This document shows, piece after piece, positions 1 through 8,800 of a stretch of DNA of 64,000 bases. Made by a program: the position numbers and the translations under genes. Origin of the DNA: Nocardiopsis dassonvillei_B (lineage in GTDB: Bacteria; Actinomycetota; Actinomycetes; Streptosporangiales; Streptosporangiaceae). The DNA is taken from positions 1,302,001 to 1,366,000 of the forward strand of contig NZ_OZ186815.1 in assembly GCF_964273065.1 (NCBI RefSeq), given 5' to 3'. Within the stretch, counting starts at the first letter, position 1, and every line of letters starts with the position of its first letter. The notes beneath the pieces were generated by a model. The model saw only the letters and a list, made by a program, of their open reading frames with translations. It was not told the origin of the DNA and did not search any database.

Positions 1-352
1 GTGTGAGGGTCCCCGCTCCGCACCCGACGAAAGGGACACCGGAACAGGAATGAAAAAGGTTCGATTCGGTCGCTCACGGCAGGGCCGGAGGCGTCGCGCC
101 GATGCGCACACCCGACCCCGAAAGCGCTGATCACGCTAGAGGAGAGGCGCCGGAACCCGCAAGAGAACGACGATTTTTCCCCACGAATAGCCGGACTCCG
201 GGATCCCATAAACCAAATCTACGAAGTCCCTTAAAATAAACCCCTGCGACCTTTTACGAGACCCGCATATCACACACATCAGAAAGATCACGACATAACG
301 CCACCCGATCCCTGATTACCACCGGAGAGCAAAATACCCAAGGCACACAAAA
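1..352. other. Intergenic region without a recognisable gene
   Basis: No open frame here has the codon pattern of the neighbouring genes. The first 120 bases are GC-rich. Positions about 180-340 are clearly more A/T-rich than the rest of the window, which is typical of an actinomycete promoter or spacer region. It may be the upstream region of a gene that lies outside the window. I could not assign -35 and -10 boxes with confidence. Confidence 0.4.
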
Positions 353-379
353 GCCGCGCCCCCGCCATGGGGGCGCGGC
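353..379 (-). terminator. Strong hairpin, probable terminator of the lipoprotein gene
   Basis: A perfect 11-bp inverted repeat (gccgcgccccc / gggggcgcggc) with a 5-nt loop lies about 60 nt beyond the stop codon of the minus-strand lipoprotein gene. There is no long U tract, which is usual for actinomycete terminators. Confidence 0.7.
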
Positions 380-438
380 CGGGCCCTCGGGTCTAGGTCC
401 TCCCCCGGCCCGGGATTCCGGTCACCGGTGAGCGGCGC

Positions 439-1284
439 TCACGTACCCCGGATGGCCCCGCACTCCTCCAGGTCCCGCCCGGCGTCGATGTCGTAGGGGT
501 CGTCCTCGACGAACCCCCTGGGACGCTCCCCCCGCGGCATCTCGTCGGCGTAGGCGGGGGTGATCGTGACCTGGTCGTTCAGGCAGTGCACGGGGCCGAC
601 CGTGCGCCACCAGTTCGGCTGCACCTGCCAGCCGCCCTCGCCGTCCCCGTAGAAGGAGACCTCGCCGTAGTGCGAGGCGACCAGCCGTACCGACACCTTC
701 TCCCCGGGCCGGGCGACCGGGCGCACGATCGTGTACTCGGTGTGGACGGCCAGGTACTTCCACCCGTTCGCGTCCTCGGCGGTCTGCGCCCGCATGTGGC
801 CGTCCACCTTCACCACGTCGCCGATCGGCTCGGCGGAGCCGGGCGTCAGGTGGAAGAGCAGGCCCCGGGTGTCCATCACGGGGTCCTCGTGCCCGGCGTG
901 CTCGTCGTACCACTCGCGGGTGCGGCGGTCGAGCAGCGACCGGAAGCGCGAGTCGTCGCCCTCGAACACCGCCGCCTCGTCCAGGTACACCGCCTCCAGC
1001 AGGTCCCCGGTGATGTCGTAGGCGAGCTGGACCCGGTCGGCGGGGTACTCCCCGATCCCGGCCGCCTCGGGGACCTCGAACGCCTCGGCGTAGTCCTGCG
1101 CCTCGGTCCCGCCGAACGGGTCGTCGCGGTCGACCTCGTCGAACGAGAGCGGGTATCCGGTCACGTCCCGCACGACGTCGTCCAGCAGCCGCTCGGCGGG
1201 CGCACAGCCGGTGAGGGCGGTCGCCGCGACCGCCGCCGCGCACAGCACCGCGGCCGACCTCAGGGGCACGGGGTTCAGGGGCAT
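439..1284 (-). CDS. Putative secreted lipoprotein, function unknown
   Basis: A 281-aa protein with a lipoprotein signal. A short N-terminus with Arg9 is followed by a hydrophobic stretch (residues 10-24) and a lipobox, Leu-Thr-Gly-Cys27, so it should be lipid-anchored on the outer face of the membrane after signal peptidase II cleavage. The mature part is acidic and rich in Asp and Glu. I recognise no catalytic motif or named domain. The ATG start has AGGA about 7 nt upstream. It is transcribed alone and diverges from the membrane operon starting at 1525. The 240-nt gap between them should hold both promoters. Certainty is high for a lipoprotein and nil for a specific function. Confidence 0.75.
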   Translation of the reverse strand: MPLNPVPLRSAAVLCAAAVAATALTGCAPAERLLDDVVRDVTGYPLSFDEVDRDDPFGGTEAQDYAEAFEVPEAAGIGEYPADRVQLAYDITGDLLEAVYLDEAAVFEGDDSRFRSLLDRRTREWYDEHAGHEDPVMDTRGLLFHLTPGSAEPIGDVVKVDGHMRAQTAEDANGWKYLAVHTEYTIVRPVARPGEKVSVRLVASHYGEVSFYGDGEGGWQVQPNWWRTVGPVHCLNDQVTITPAYADEMPRGERPRGFVEDDPYDIDAGRDLEECGAIRGT

Positions 1285-1524
1285 GGGGGAATCCTGTCTT
1301 CACTTATCGGGGGATATGCGAACTTCGCACAGTTTTATCCCATCCCCCCGACACTCCCCCACCCCACCCGCCCCACCGCGAACGGACGCGCCGCCCCGCC
1401 ACCTACACCCGCCATGAGCTTTCACTCCGCGTTACCCGGAAAACGCATAACGAGGTTTCCTGCCGTCCGGCAGCCATAGGATCGCTTCCCCGCTCACCCG
1501 AGAATCCCCCGGAGACGACATCCC

Positions 1525-3222
1525 GTGGCCCGATCCGACCCCTCCCCCGAAAACGCGCCCGCCGTCGACCCGTTCACCGTCGACACGGAGGCCCACTCCC
1601 GCAGCGAGGCCACCCGGCTGCTGTGCGCGGGAGCCTACCTCGACTCCGGGTTCCGGGACACCGTACTCACCGAGCTCGTCGAGCACCCCGAGCACACGGT
1701 CCCCCCGTCCCTGGGCTACGACGTCGCGACCGTGCTGCGGCACTGCCTGCGGGCCCGCGGACTGGAGGTGCGGGCCGCAGGCCTGGTGCTGGTCGTCCTG
1801 GCCTCCGGAATCCTGACGGCCCTGATCGGTCTGGCCGGCGACACCGGACCGGACTCGTCGACCATGGGAGTGACCGTGCTCTCCTCCCTCGGCCTGTTCG
1901 CCGTCACCGGCCTGATGTCCTGGGGGCGGCGGACCCTCCTGGGCCAGGGCGGCTCGCTCCTGACGGCCGGCCGCGCGAAGACACGACCGCTCGGCCGGGG
2001 CCGCCGGGCCCTCGCCGTGCCATGGGGCCTGGCCAACCTCGCCCTGGCGGTGGTCTGGGCCCTCCCCGGGCTCGCCCTTGTCCTGGAAGGCAGCCCTCTC
2101 GGAGGCCTGGCCGCCCTCGTCCCGCCGGTGCTCCTCACCGCGATCGGGGTGTGGCACCGCCTCAACCTCTCCCGGGTCCTGTGGACGGAACTGGCCCACA
2201 GCTCCTTCACCGGCCGGGCACCGACCACCCCGGACGCGGGCCCGCGCGCGGACACCCTGGCCGCGATCGACCGGGAGCAGTTCTCCCGTCTGGTCCTCTA
2301 CAACGAGGACACGCCCTTCCTCGGCGCGGGAACACCCTACAAACCCTGGTCCCTGGCGTTGGAGCTCAAGCGCCGGCCCGACGCGCCGCAGGGCCCCGGT
2401 CTGGACGGCCGCCGCGTCCTGGACCTGATCGCCCCGCAGTTGGCCAAGCTCGCCGAGGCCTCCTCGCGAACCAGCCGGGACCGGCTCAAGGACCTGGAAC
2501 TCCAGGAGTGCGTCTTCCTGCCCGCGGACTTCCCCGAGGGCATGCGGCGTACCGCCCTCCCCTACGACGACACCTCCGTGCGCGAGCACATCGCGCAGGC
2601 GGCGGGAGAGGGGGCCGAGCAGCGGCGGCACTTCCTGCGCATCAGGGTGGGCGGCTGGGAGGAGGAGATCGTCACCACCGTGTTCGTTCGCGTGCACACC
2701 CAGGGCGACCTCCTCATCCTGGAGGTGCTGCCCTATGTCCTGCCCCCGCTGCTCGGCGGCTTCCACGAGGTGGACGCCCTCACCGCGCGTTCGGCCCGCT
2801 TCCACGCGTCGGCCCTGGTGACCGCGCCCGCGGTGACGATGGCGGCCCTGGCCGCGGGAGTGGGCGCCGCCGGGTCGAGGTGGCGCGAATGGCGCGGCTC
2901 AGGGGAGGAGACCGCCGCGCAGGCGCCCCGGCTGAGCATCCGCGAACTGGGAGCGCGCGACACCTGGTCGGTGTTCCAGGAGATGGACATCGCCCGCTAC
3001 GTGCGGACCATCCAGGACCGCATCACCTCCGGTACCCACCAGGCACTCGCCGACGCGGGCTACATGACCGACGAGTTCCAGCAGCAGATCATCACCATCA
3101 ACCGCGGAGGCGTCTTCATCGGCGGGTCCATGGCCGGCGCGATCGCCACCGGCGACGGCGCCCGGGCCCACGCCGACGTCGCCGCCGCGGAAAGCACGAA
3201 GAACGAAGGAAGCCGATCATGA
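1525..3222 (+). CDS. Multi-pass membrane protein, function unknown
   Basis: A 565-aa protein with about four predicted transmembrane helices between residues 84 and 210 (roughly 84-103, 114-133, 165-187, 192-210). A long soluble C-terminal half follows, with one further hydrophobic stretch near residues 430-446 and a Gly/Ala-rich end. I recognise no enzymatic motif. The GTG start has GGAG about 10 nt upstream. The last codons overlap the next gene by ATGA, so the two are almost certainly translationally coupled, and the third gene of the operon also encodes a membrane-anchored protein. The context suggests a membrane complex, but the role is unknown. Confidence 0.75.
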   Translation: MARSDPSPENAPAVDPFTVDTEAHSRSEATRLLCAGAYLDSGFRDTVLTELVEHPEHTVPPSLGYDVATVLRHCLRARGLEVRAAGLVLVVLASGILTALIGLAGDTGPDSSTMGVTVLSSLGLFAVTGLMSWGRRTLLGQGGSLLTAGRAKTRPLGRGRRALAVPWGLANLALAVVWALPGLALVLEGSPLGGLAALVPPVLLTAIGVWHRLNLSRVLWTELAHSSFTGRAPTTPDAGPRADTLAAIDREQFSRLVLYNEDTPFLGAGTPYKPWSLALELKRRPDAPQGPGLDGRRVLDLIAPQLAKLAEASSRTSRDRLKDLELQECVFLPADFPEGMRRTALPYDDTSVREHIAQAAGEGAEQRRHFLRIRVGGWEEEIVTTVFVRVHTQGDLLILEVLPYVLPPLLGGFHEVDALTARSARFHASALVTAPAVTMAALAAGVGAAGSRWREWRGSGEETAAQAPRLSIRELGARDTWSVFQEMDIARYVRTIQDRITSGTHQALADAGYMTDEFQQQIITINRGGVFIGGSMAGAIATGDGARAHADVAAAESTKNEGSRS

Positions 3223-3620
3223 CCCACGACCGCACCGCGCCCGGCGACGCCGGGAACCGCACCTCGGGCTCCGTCAGCATCGGCGGCGACGCCCGGGGGG
3301 TGGCGATCTCCACCGGGGACCACGCCACCGCCCGGGTCGAGGTCTCCGCCGAGCCTGCCGTACAGGACGAGCGGTACCGGGAGCTGCTGGAGCAGATCCG
3401 CCTCCTGCGCGGGCAGCTGCCCCTGTTCGCCGGGGCCGAGGGGGTGGCCGAGGCGGAGGCCGGACTCCTCGAGGCGGAGGAGGAGATCGCCCGCACCGGC
3501 ACCGCAGCGCCCGGCCTGCTACGCGGGCTGTGGGAGCGGCTGTCCGGGGCGAACACGGCGCTGGGGGCACTCGCCTCAGCCGTCGCACTGACGGAGACAC
3601 TGCGGAAACTGATCGGCTGA
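3219..3620 (+). CDS. Small protein with Gly-rich GGDxxGVAI motif and helical tail
   Basis: A 133-aa protein. Residues about 15-43 form a Gly/Ser/Val-rich segment with the core GGDARGVAISTGD. A charged amphipathic helical region (about 48-95) follows, then a short hydrophobic helix near the C-terminus. By inference, short Gly-rich beta-like segments of this type resemble the adaptor segments found in actinomycete conflict proteins, but this one differs from the RHIM-like motif found at 42-45 kb. The start ATG overlaps the stop of the upstream membrane-protein gene (ATGA), and the third gene starts 10 nt downstream, so this is the middle gene of a three-gene operon. No enzymatic function is visible. 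Confidence 0.7.
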   Translation: MTHDRTAPGDAGNRTSGSVSIGGDARGVAISTGDHATARVEVSAEPAVQDERYRELLEQIRLLRGQLPLFAGAEGVAEAEAGLLEAEEEIARTGTAAPGLLRGLWERLSGANTALGALASAVALTETLRKLIG

Positions 3621-3630
3621 GGGGACGAGG

Positions 3631-4405
3631 ATGCCCGACCGCACCAAGGTGCGCTGGGACGCCGACCTCCAGCGCTGGGCCGCTCCGCCGCGCCCCGGAC
3701 CGCCCCCGGAGGGGCCGGGGCGGGCGGTGCTGCCCACTGTGGTCCTGACGGTGTTGGCCGTCCTGCTCCTCGCGGCGGCCATCGGTGTCCACACGGACGC
3801 CTCCGGCACGGACGCGGCGGACTCCACCGACACCCACGAGGGCGGTGACGCGGAGTACGACGACGGGGAACCGTACGAGGAGGACCCGATCGACGACGAG
3901 GAGGACCGGGGCCTGTTCCCCGGCGAACCGGACGAGGAGACCCCGGAGGAGGTCACGGCACCCGCCGGATACGAGCTGAGCGAGGACCCCGCGGGGTTCT
4001 CGCTGTACGTCCCCGAAGACTGGGGGCGTCAGGACGACGGCCCGCCCCAGGGCGTCTTCTACACCGGCGACGGGCGGCGCAACCTCCTCCAGATCATGGA
4101 CTTCGCGGGCGATCACGACTCCCCGCAGGAGGCCATGGACGCCCTGGTCGCCGGAGTGTCGGGGAACGCCGGGTATTCCGACCACGGGCGGTGGGAGCTG
4201 GACGGAGGGGCGGTGGAACTCAACTACGTCTACGACCACGCCGGGTTCGGCCCCCGGGACGTGTACGTACGCGCCTTCCTCGGCCAGGACGGCGAGGTCT
4301 ACGCCGTCCTGGCCGCCGCCGGAGGACGACTGGGAGCTCACCGAGGAACGGTACGAGACCGCGGCCGACTCCTTCTGCCTGATCGGCCACCCCTGCCCCC
4401 GCTGA
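3631..4405 (+). pseudogene. Single-pass membrane protein gene with a +1 frameshift near its 3' end
   Basis: This encodes a Pro-rich cytoplasmic N-terminus, one transmembrane helix (about residues 33-51), a very acidic Asp/Glu linker (about 60-105) and an extracytoplasmic domain. The uninterrupted frame runs to 4704, but after about 4320 it turns into Arg/Pro/Ser-rich nonsense that runs into the convergent gene. Reading from 4322 in the next frame gives EDDWELTEERYETAADSF and then CLIGHPCPR with a stop at 4403-4405. That ending matches the usual C-terminus of this domain in actinomycetes: a helix, then SFCxxG. One extra base around 4312-4322 therefore explains the break. It is either a sequencing error or a recent inactivating indel. 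This is the last gene of the operon starting at 1525. Confidence 0.65.
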
Positions 4406-4445
4406 CCAGGCCCGGGAGCGGCCCTGCCGTTCCCGGGCACCGCCC

Positions 4446-4976
4446 TCACCGGGAGGCGGCCGCGCGCACCCTCTCCACGTACTCCGGGACGACCCGGGCC
4501 GGGTCCCCGGCCACCGCGTCCGGTTCCGTCTCCAGCAGCCGCGCGTCCTGCGCGCCGACCTCCGGCAGCGGGCGCCGCAGCCGGACCGCCCACGCGCCGG
4601 GCCGCCCGTCCGGGAGACCCTCGGCCAGGTCACCAGCGGGACCGGCCCCACCCCCGTCCGGTAGGGCTCGGCCCTCTCCAGGCGCAGATCGCAGCCCCGG
4701 GTGAAGTCCCGCCCGGCGATGTCCACCGGCTCGTCGTACGCGCGCACCGGCGAGGCGGCCTCGGCGGTACCGATGACGCGCGTCCGGTTCCGGGTGGGGT
4801 CCTGCCGGCAGCCCCGGGTGGTGAGCAGCAGCATCCGGTCCCCGACCTCCAACCGGTCCACCTCCGCCCGCCGGGTCGCCGGAAAGGCCGTCCGCGCGGT
4901 GTCCAGCACCCAGGACACGGCCTCCCGCTCGCCGAGGATCAGCAGGTAGGTGCCGAGGGGTTCCTTTCTCTGCCAT
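4446..4976 (-). pseudogene. EVE/PUA-like domain protein, two frameshifts
   Basis: The conserved part, GTYLLILGEREAVSWVL followed by VGDRMLLLTTRG and then RVIGTAEA, is typical of small EVE/PUA-like proteins, a fold that often binds modified nucleic acid bases. No single frame carries the whole protein. The only good start (ATG at 4976) is in another frame and is joined by a one-base shift near 4960-4966 (an AAAGG run). A second shift near 4620-4640 is needed to reach the conserved ending WAVRLRRPLPEVGAQDARLL and the stop at 4446. It is convergent with the frameshifted membrane gene and diverges from the SWIM gene. It is either decayed or affected by local sequence errors. The family call is moderately certain. 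Confidence 0.55.
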
Positions 4977-5054
4977 GGCCGCCCCGGAATCCCATGCCCC
5001 GCCGGAACCCCGATCCGTCCCACGGACCGCGCCCACCGTGGTGTCATAGGTGCC

Positions 5055-5735
5055 ATGGCCTCCCTCACCCGTGCAACCCTCCGCGAACTCGCCGGGCCCA
5101 GGTCCTTCGACCGCGGCCTCGACCACCTGGGGCGCGTCTCCGGCCTCCTCCGCCGGGGCGACAGCGTGCGGGCCACCGTCTCGGGCACCCGCCGCTACCG
5201 GGTGGAGCTGCGCACCGGAGGGCGGTTCTCCTGGGACTGCACCTGCCCGTGGGCCCAGGAGGGCAACTGCTGCAAGCACGTGGTCGCGGTCGCCCTGGTG
5301 CACCTGTACGAACAGGAGCACGGGCCGACGACGCCTGCGGTACCCGACCCCGAGGCCTACCTGCGCTCCCTGGATCGGGAGGAACTCCTCTCCCTCCTCC
5401 TGGCCGAGACCGACCGCTCCCCCGCCCTCGCCCTGGACCTCCAGGTGCGGGCCGCCGCCTCCGCCGGGGACACCGAAGCCCTACGCGTCCTCCTCGACGA
5501 GGCCCTGCGCCTCACCGGACCGCTCCCCTTCGACCAGGCCGCCGACTACGCCCGCGCCGTGCGCAGCGCGGCCGACGCCATCGGTCTCCTTGCGGACTCC
5601 GGCCGTGTTGAGGAGGCCATGGAACTGGCCGACCGCCTCCACTCCCTCACCGAAGAGGCCGAGGACATGGTCGAGGACCCCGAAGGCGACGTGCTCGCGG
5701 CCCTGGAGCACCTCCGCGGGTTCGGCGGGTTCTGA
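5055..5735 (+). CDS. SWIM zinc-finger protein
   Basis: A 226-aa protein. The SWIM motif CxCx(n)CxH is clear at about residues 60-80 (WDCTCPWAQEGNCCKHVVAV), with Cys, Cys, Cys and His as the zinc ligands. The segment before it (SFDRGLDHLGRV...V.GTRRYRVEL) is the beta-rich lead-in normal for bacterial SWIM proteins. Residues about 100-226 are acidic and helical. SWIM domains bind DNA or protein and are common in proteins linked to SNF2-type helicases, although no helicase is fused or adjacent here. I chose the internal ATG at 5055 because the frame upstream runs through the divergent gene. The 3' end converges on the caspase gene with 72 nt between them. Confidence 0.8.
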   Translation: MASLTRATLRELAGPRSFDRGLDHLGRVSGLLRRGDSVRATVSGTRRYRVELRTGGRFSWDCTCPWAQEGNCCKHVVAVALVHLYEQEHGPTTPAVPDPEAYLRSLDREELLSLLLAETDRSPALALDLQVRAAASAGDTEALRVLLDEALRLTGPLPFDQAADYARAVRSAADAIGLLADSGRVEEAMELADRLHSLTEEAEDMVEDPEGDVLAALEHLRGFGGF

Positions 5736-5807
5736 GCCAGGACGTCACAGCCGTCCTCGCCTCACCGGCGAACGGTCTCCCCGCAGATCCGCGACTGGGG
5801 GCGTCGG

Positions 5808-8800
5808 CTATGCCAGTTCGGCCGCCACCGCCCCGGGTTCCACCAGGCACCGCCAGGCGGGCACCCGCACCGTCCGCATTCCCGAGACGGCGGCGAACAG
5901 CCCCACCCGGTCCACCGTGCGCTCCAGTGCCCGGCCCGGGACCGGGGAGCCGGTGGTGTCCGGCTCCGCTCCGTCCAGGATGACGGCCGTGGCCCCGTCC
6001 GGACCGGGTATCACCAGGTCGCACCGGTAGCCGCCGACGACGTGCCCGACCCGGGGTTCGTGCCCCCTCTCCAGGAGGGCCTCGAACAGCAGGCTTCCCG
6101 CCGCGTCCAGGGCGGCCCCGTGTCCGGGGTCGCGGGCGGTGGCGAGGTCGGCGAGCAGCCCACCCTTCTCCTCCCAGTAGCGCCGGTCGCCCACGATGTA
6201 CAGGCGCGACCGGGCCCGTGTCGCCGCGACGTTCCACAGGTTCTGCTGGCTCAGAGCCCACTGCCCGGCGTTCCGGTGCACGCCGGTGGCCGCCGTCGGC
6301 GAGATCACGACCACGTCCCGCTCGCCTCCCTGGAAACGGTGGGCCGTGCCCACGCGGATCCTCTCGGCCGCCTGTCCGCCCAGGTTCTCCTCGAACCAGC
6401 GGACCTGGGCGGCGAACGGCGACACGACGCCGATGCCCGCATCCGGGGGGAGGGTCCGCCAGAGCTCCCGCAGCAGCGCGAGTACCTCCTCCCCCTCCTT
6501 CCGGTTGAGGCACGATCCCGACCGGGGCCGCTCGCAGCTCCCTTGTACGTCGATCCACCGGACGGCCGGCTCCATCGGCGCAGCCAGGGCCGCGGTGTCG
6601 GTGCGCACCGACAGGCGGTCGCCGTAGAACCGCCGGTTCACCGGGGCGATGATGTCAGGGTGGCAGCGGTAGTGCTCGTCCAGCCAGAGCACCTCCCCGC
6701 CCCCTTCGACGAGTGCGGACGCGGCGGCGTGGTAGGCGGAGGCGCCGGTGAGACCGAGCGAGCGCTCCTCCAGCAGGGTGCGGTCCAGTCCGTGCACCGC
6801 CTGCAGGCGGTGGTCGTCCTCCGGATCGAGCGGGTCGACCGGCTGGAGCTGGTGGGGGTCCCCGATGACGAGGGCGCGCCGCGCCCGGTAGAGCAGAGGA
6901 ACGAGATCGGCCACGGTGCACTGGGTGGCCTCGTCCACCACCACGAGGTCGAACAGGCCGGGGTCCGGGGGGAAGACGCCGCGCACCGACCGGGAGGTGG
7001 TGGCCCACGCCCGCACCGTGCGCACCAGGGCCCGCATGCCCTTCCAGGACTTCTGTTTCGACGCCAGGTCGCGCAGGCGGCCCTCGATGACACCCCGGCC
7101 CCGGCGGAGCGCCTCCGCCGTCCGGCCCATCAGGTACTCTTCGGCGGCCGCACGGCGCTCGGCCCGGATACCGCGGATGCGGGCGACCGTGTCCTCCGGG
7201 CTCGGCGCCGCGGAGGAGGACGCGCGCAGAGCCCGCCATTCGTGTTCGACCTCGAGGAACGACAGGACCGCCGCCAGTTCCGCCTCCGTACCGTCGATCC
7301 CCAGGAGCCGCCGGGTCCGCCACCGATGCCACCAGCCGGTCCACCTGGCCTCCATCGCCGCACCCGCCCGGTGCCTCCAGGCGCTCAGGTCCGGGGCGTC
7401 GCCGAAGGACTCGGCGGTGACCTGCGGGGGCAGACCGCCGAGCAGGCGTCGGCGCGTTCCGGCGATCAGGGCCGACCGCCGTTCGCGCTGCTCCGCGTCG
7501 GCCAGTTCCCTCCGGGCCTCTCCGAGGGCACGCGCGTGGACGGCCAGCCGGGCCCCCGCGGTGGCGGCGTCGGCCTCCGTCCGGGACGCGGCCAGCAGCG
7601 AGGTGAGGACCTCGGGTTCGGCCGCCCGCCGCTCCCGGTTCCCGGTGCGCACCATGAGGGCCGCGCCGCCGCCGATCCGGTTGACTCGGCCGACCACCTC
7701 GTCGACGGCGGTGTTGTTGGTGGAGGCGACCAGGACCGACTGCCCGGCGGCGACGGCGGTGGTGACGACGGAGGTGATGAGTTCGCTCTTGCCCGTGCCC
7801 GGGGCGCCCGTCGCAACGGTGAGCGTGCGGTTCATCGCCGAGGACAGGATGGCCTCCTGCGCCGAGTTCCCGTGACCGGTCACCACGGCGGGGACGTCCA
7901 CACCGTGTTCGCGCGTCGCCTCAGCGGGGTGGGACAGCACTCCCAGTGCCGTCCCTGGGATGGAACCGATCCTGATGCCGTTGTTGCCCTCACGGTGGTC
8001 GAGGTCGCCGACGAGCTGTTTGACCGCTGTGGCGGCGGAGTCCCCGCGGTAGAGGAGGGCGGCGTTGTGCGCCCCGCGCCGGGCCCCGGCCCGCAGGTCC
8101 AGGGTCTCCCGTAGGGCACCGGCCGCCAGGTCGTCCACCATGGCCAGGCCGAGGCGCCCGCAGACGGTGCGCGCCTTGTCCGACAGGGCCGCGACACCGT
8201 CCCCGGGCCGGTCCGACTCGAACCAGGTGAGCAGTTCCTCGATGTCCTCCTCGGCCACGGCCTCGGCGGAGAGCAGTAGTTCCCGGTTGAGCTCGGGCTC
8301 GCCGACCGGAACGAGGAACCGGCCCTCGGCCTCCTCCACCATCTCCACGTCCATGACGATGAGGGGGGCGATCCTGGGCCGGCCCGCCCTACGGCCCCGG
8401 CGGCCCGGGTCGAACAGCACCGTGGGGTATCCGTAGCGGAGGGGGCGCCCGTCCTTGGCCGCCTCCCTGGCCAGGTCGTCGGCCCGGCCCGTCAGGGCCC
8501 ACCTTTCCCGGACACGGCTGAGGAGGGCCTCCGAGCCCATGTCGCAGACCGCGGTGTCCCGGCCGCCGACGTCGGGCAGTTGCTGGAGGAGGCTCTGCCG
8601 CATGAGCCCGTCGCGCAGGTAGTCGAGATAGGAAGTCCACGACCACGCGCCCGGTGCCGGTGGCGGCGATCCCGTCCGGACGCCCGGGCCCCGGGACGCA
8701 CTCCGCGTCCCACGCGCCCCGGTGCCGTCCGCCCCTGCGTCCGGGGCTCCCGCCCCGCCGGTGCGGCCCGGCAGACCGGTCGCCGTGACCGCGCCGGTGT

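Noticed and set aside
586..1479. Long plus-strand frame opposite the lipoprotein
   Set aside because: A stop-free shadow caused by high G+C. The translated sequence has no family character, while the minus-strand frame has a lipobox and normal codon pattern.
6042..8114. 690-aa plus-strand frame opposite the caspase-helicase
   Set aside because: Shadow of the minus-strand gene, whose caspase and helicase motifs are unmistakable.
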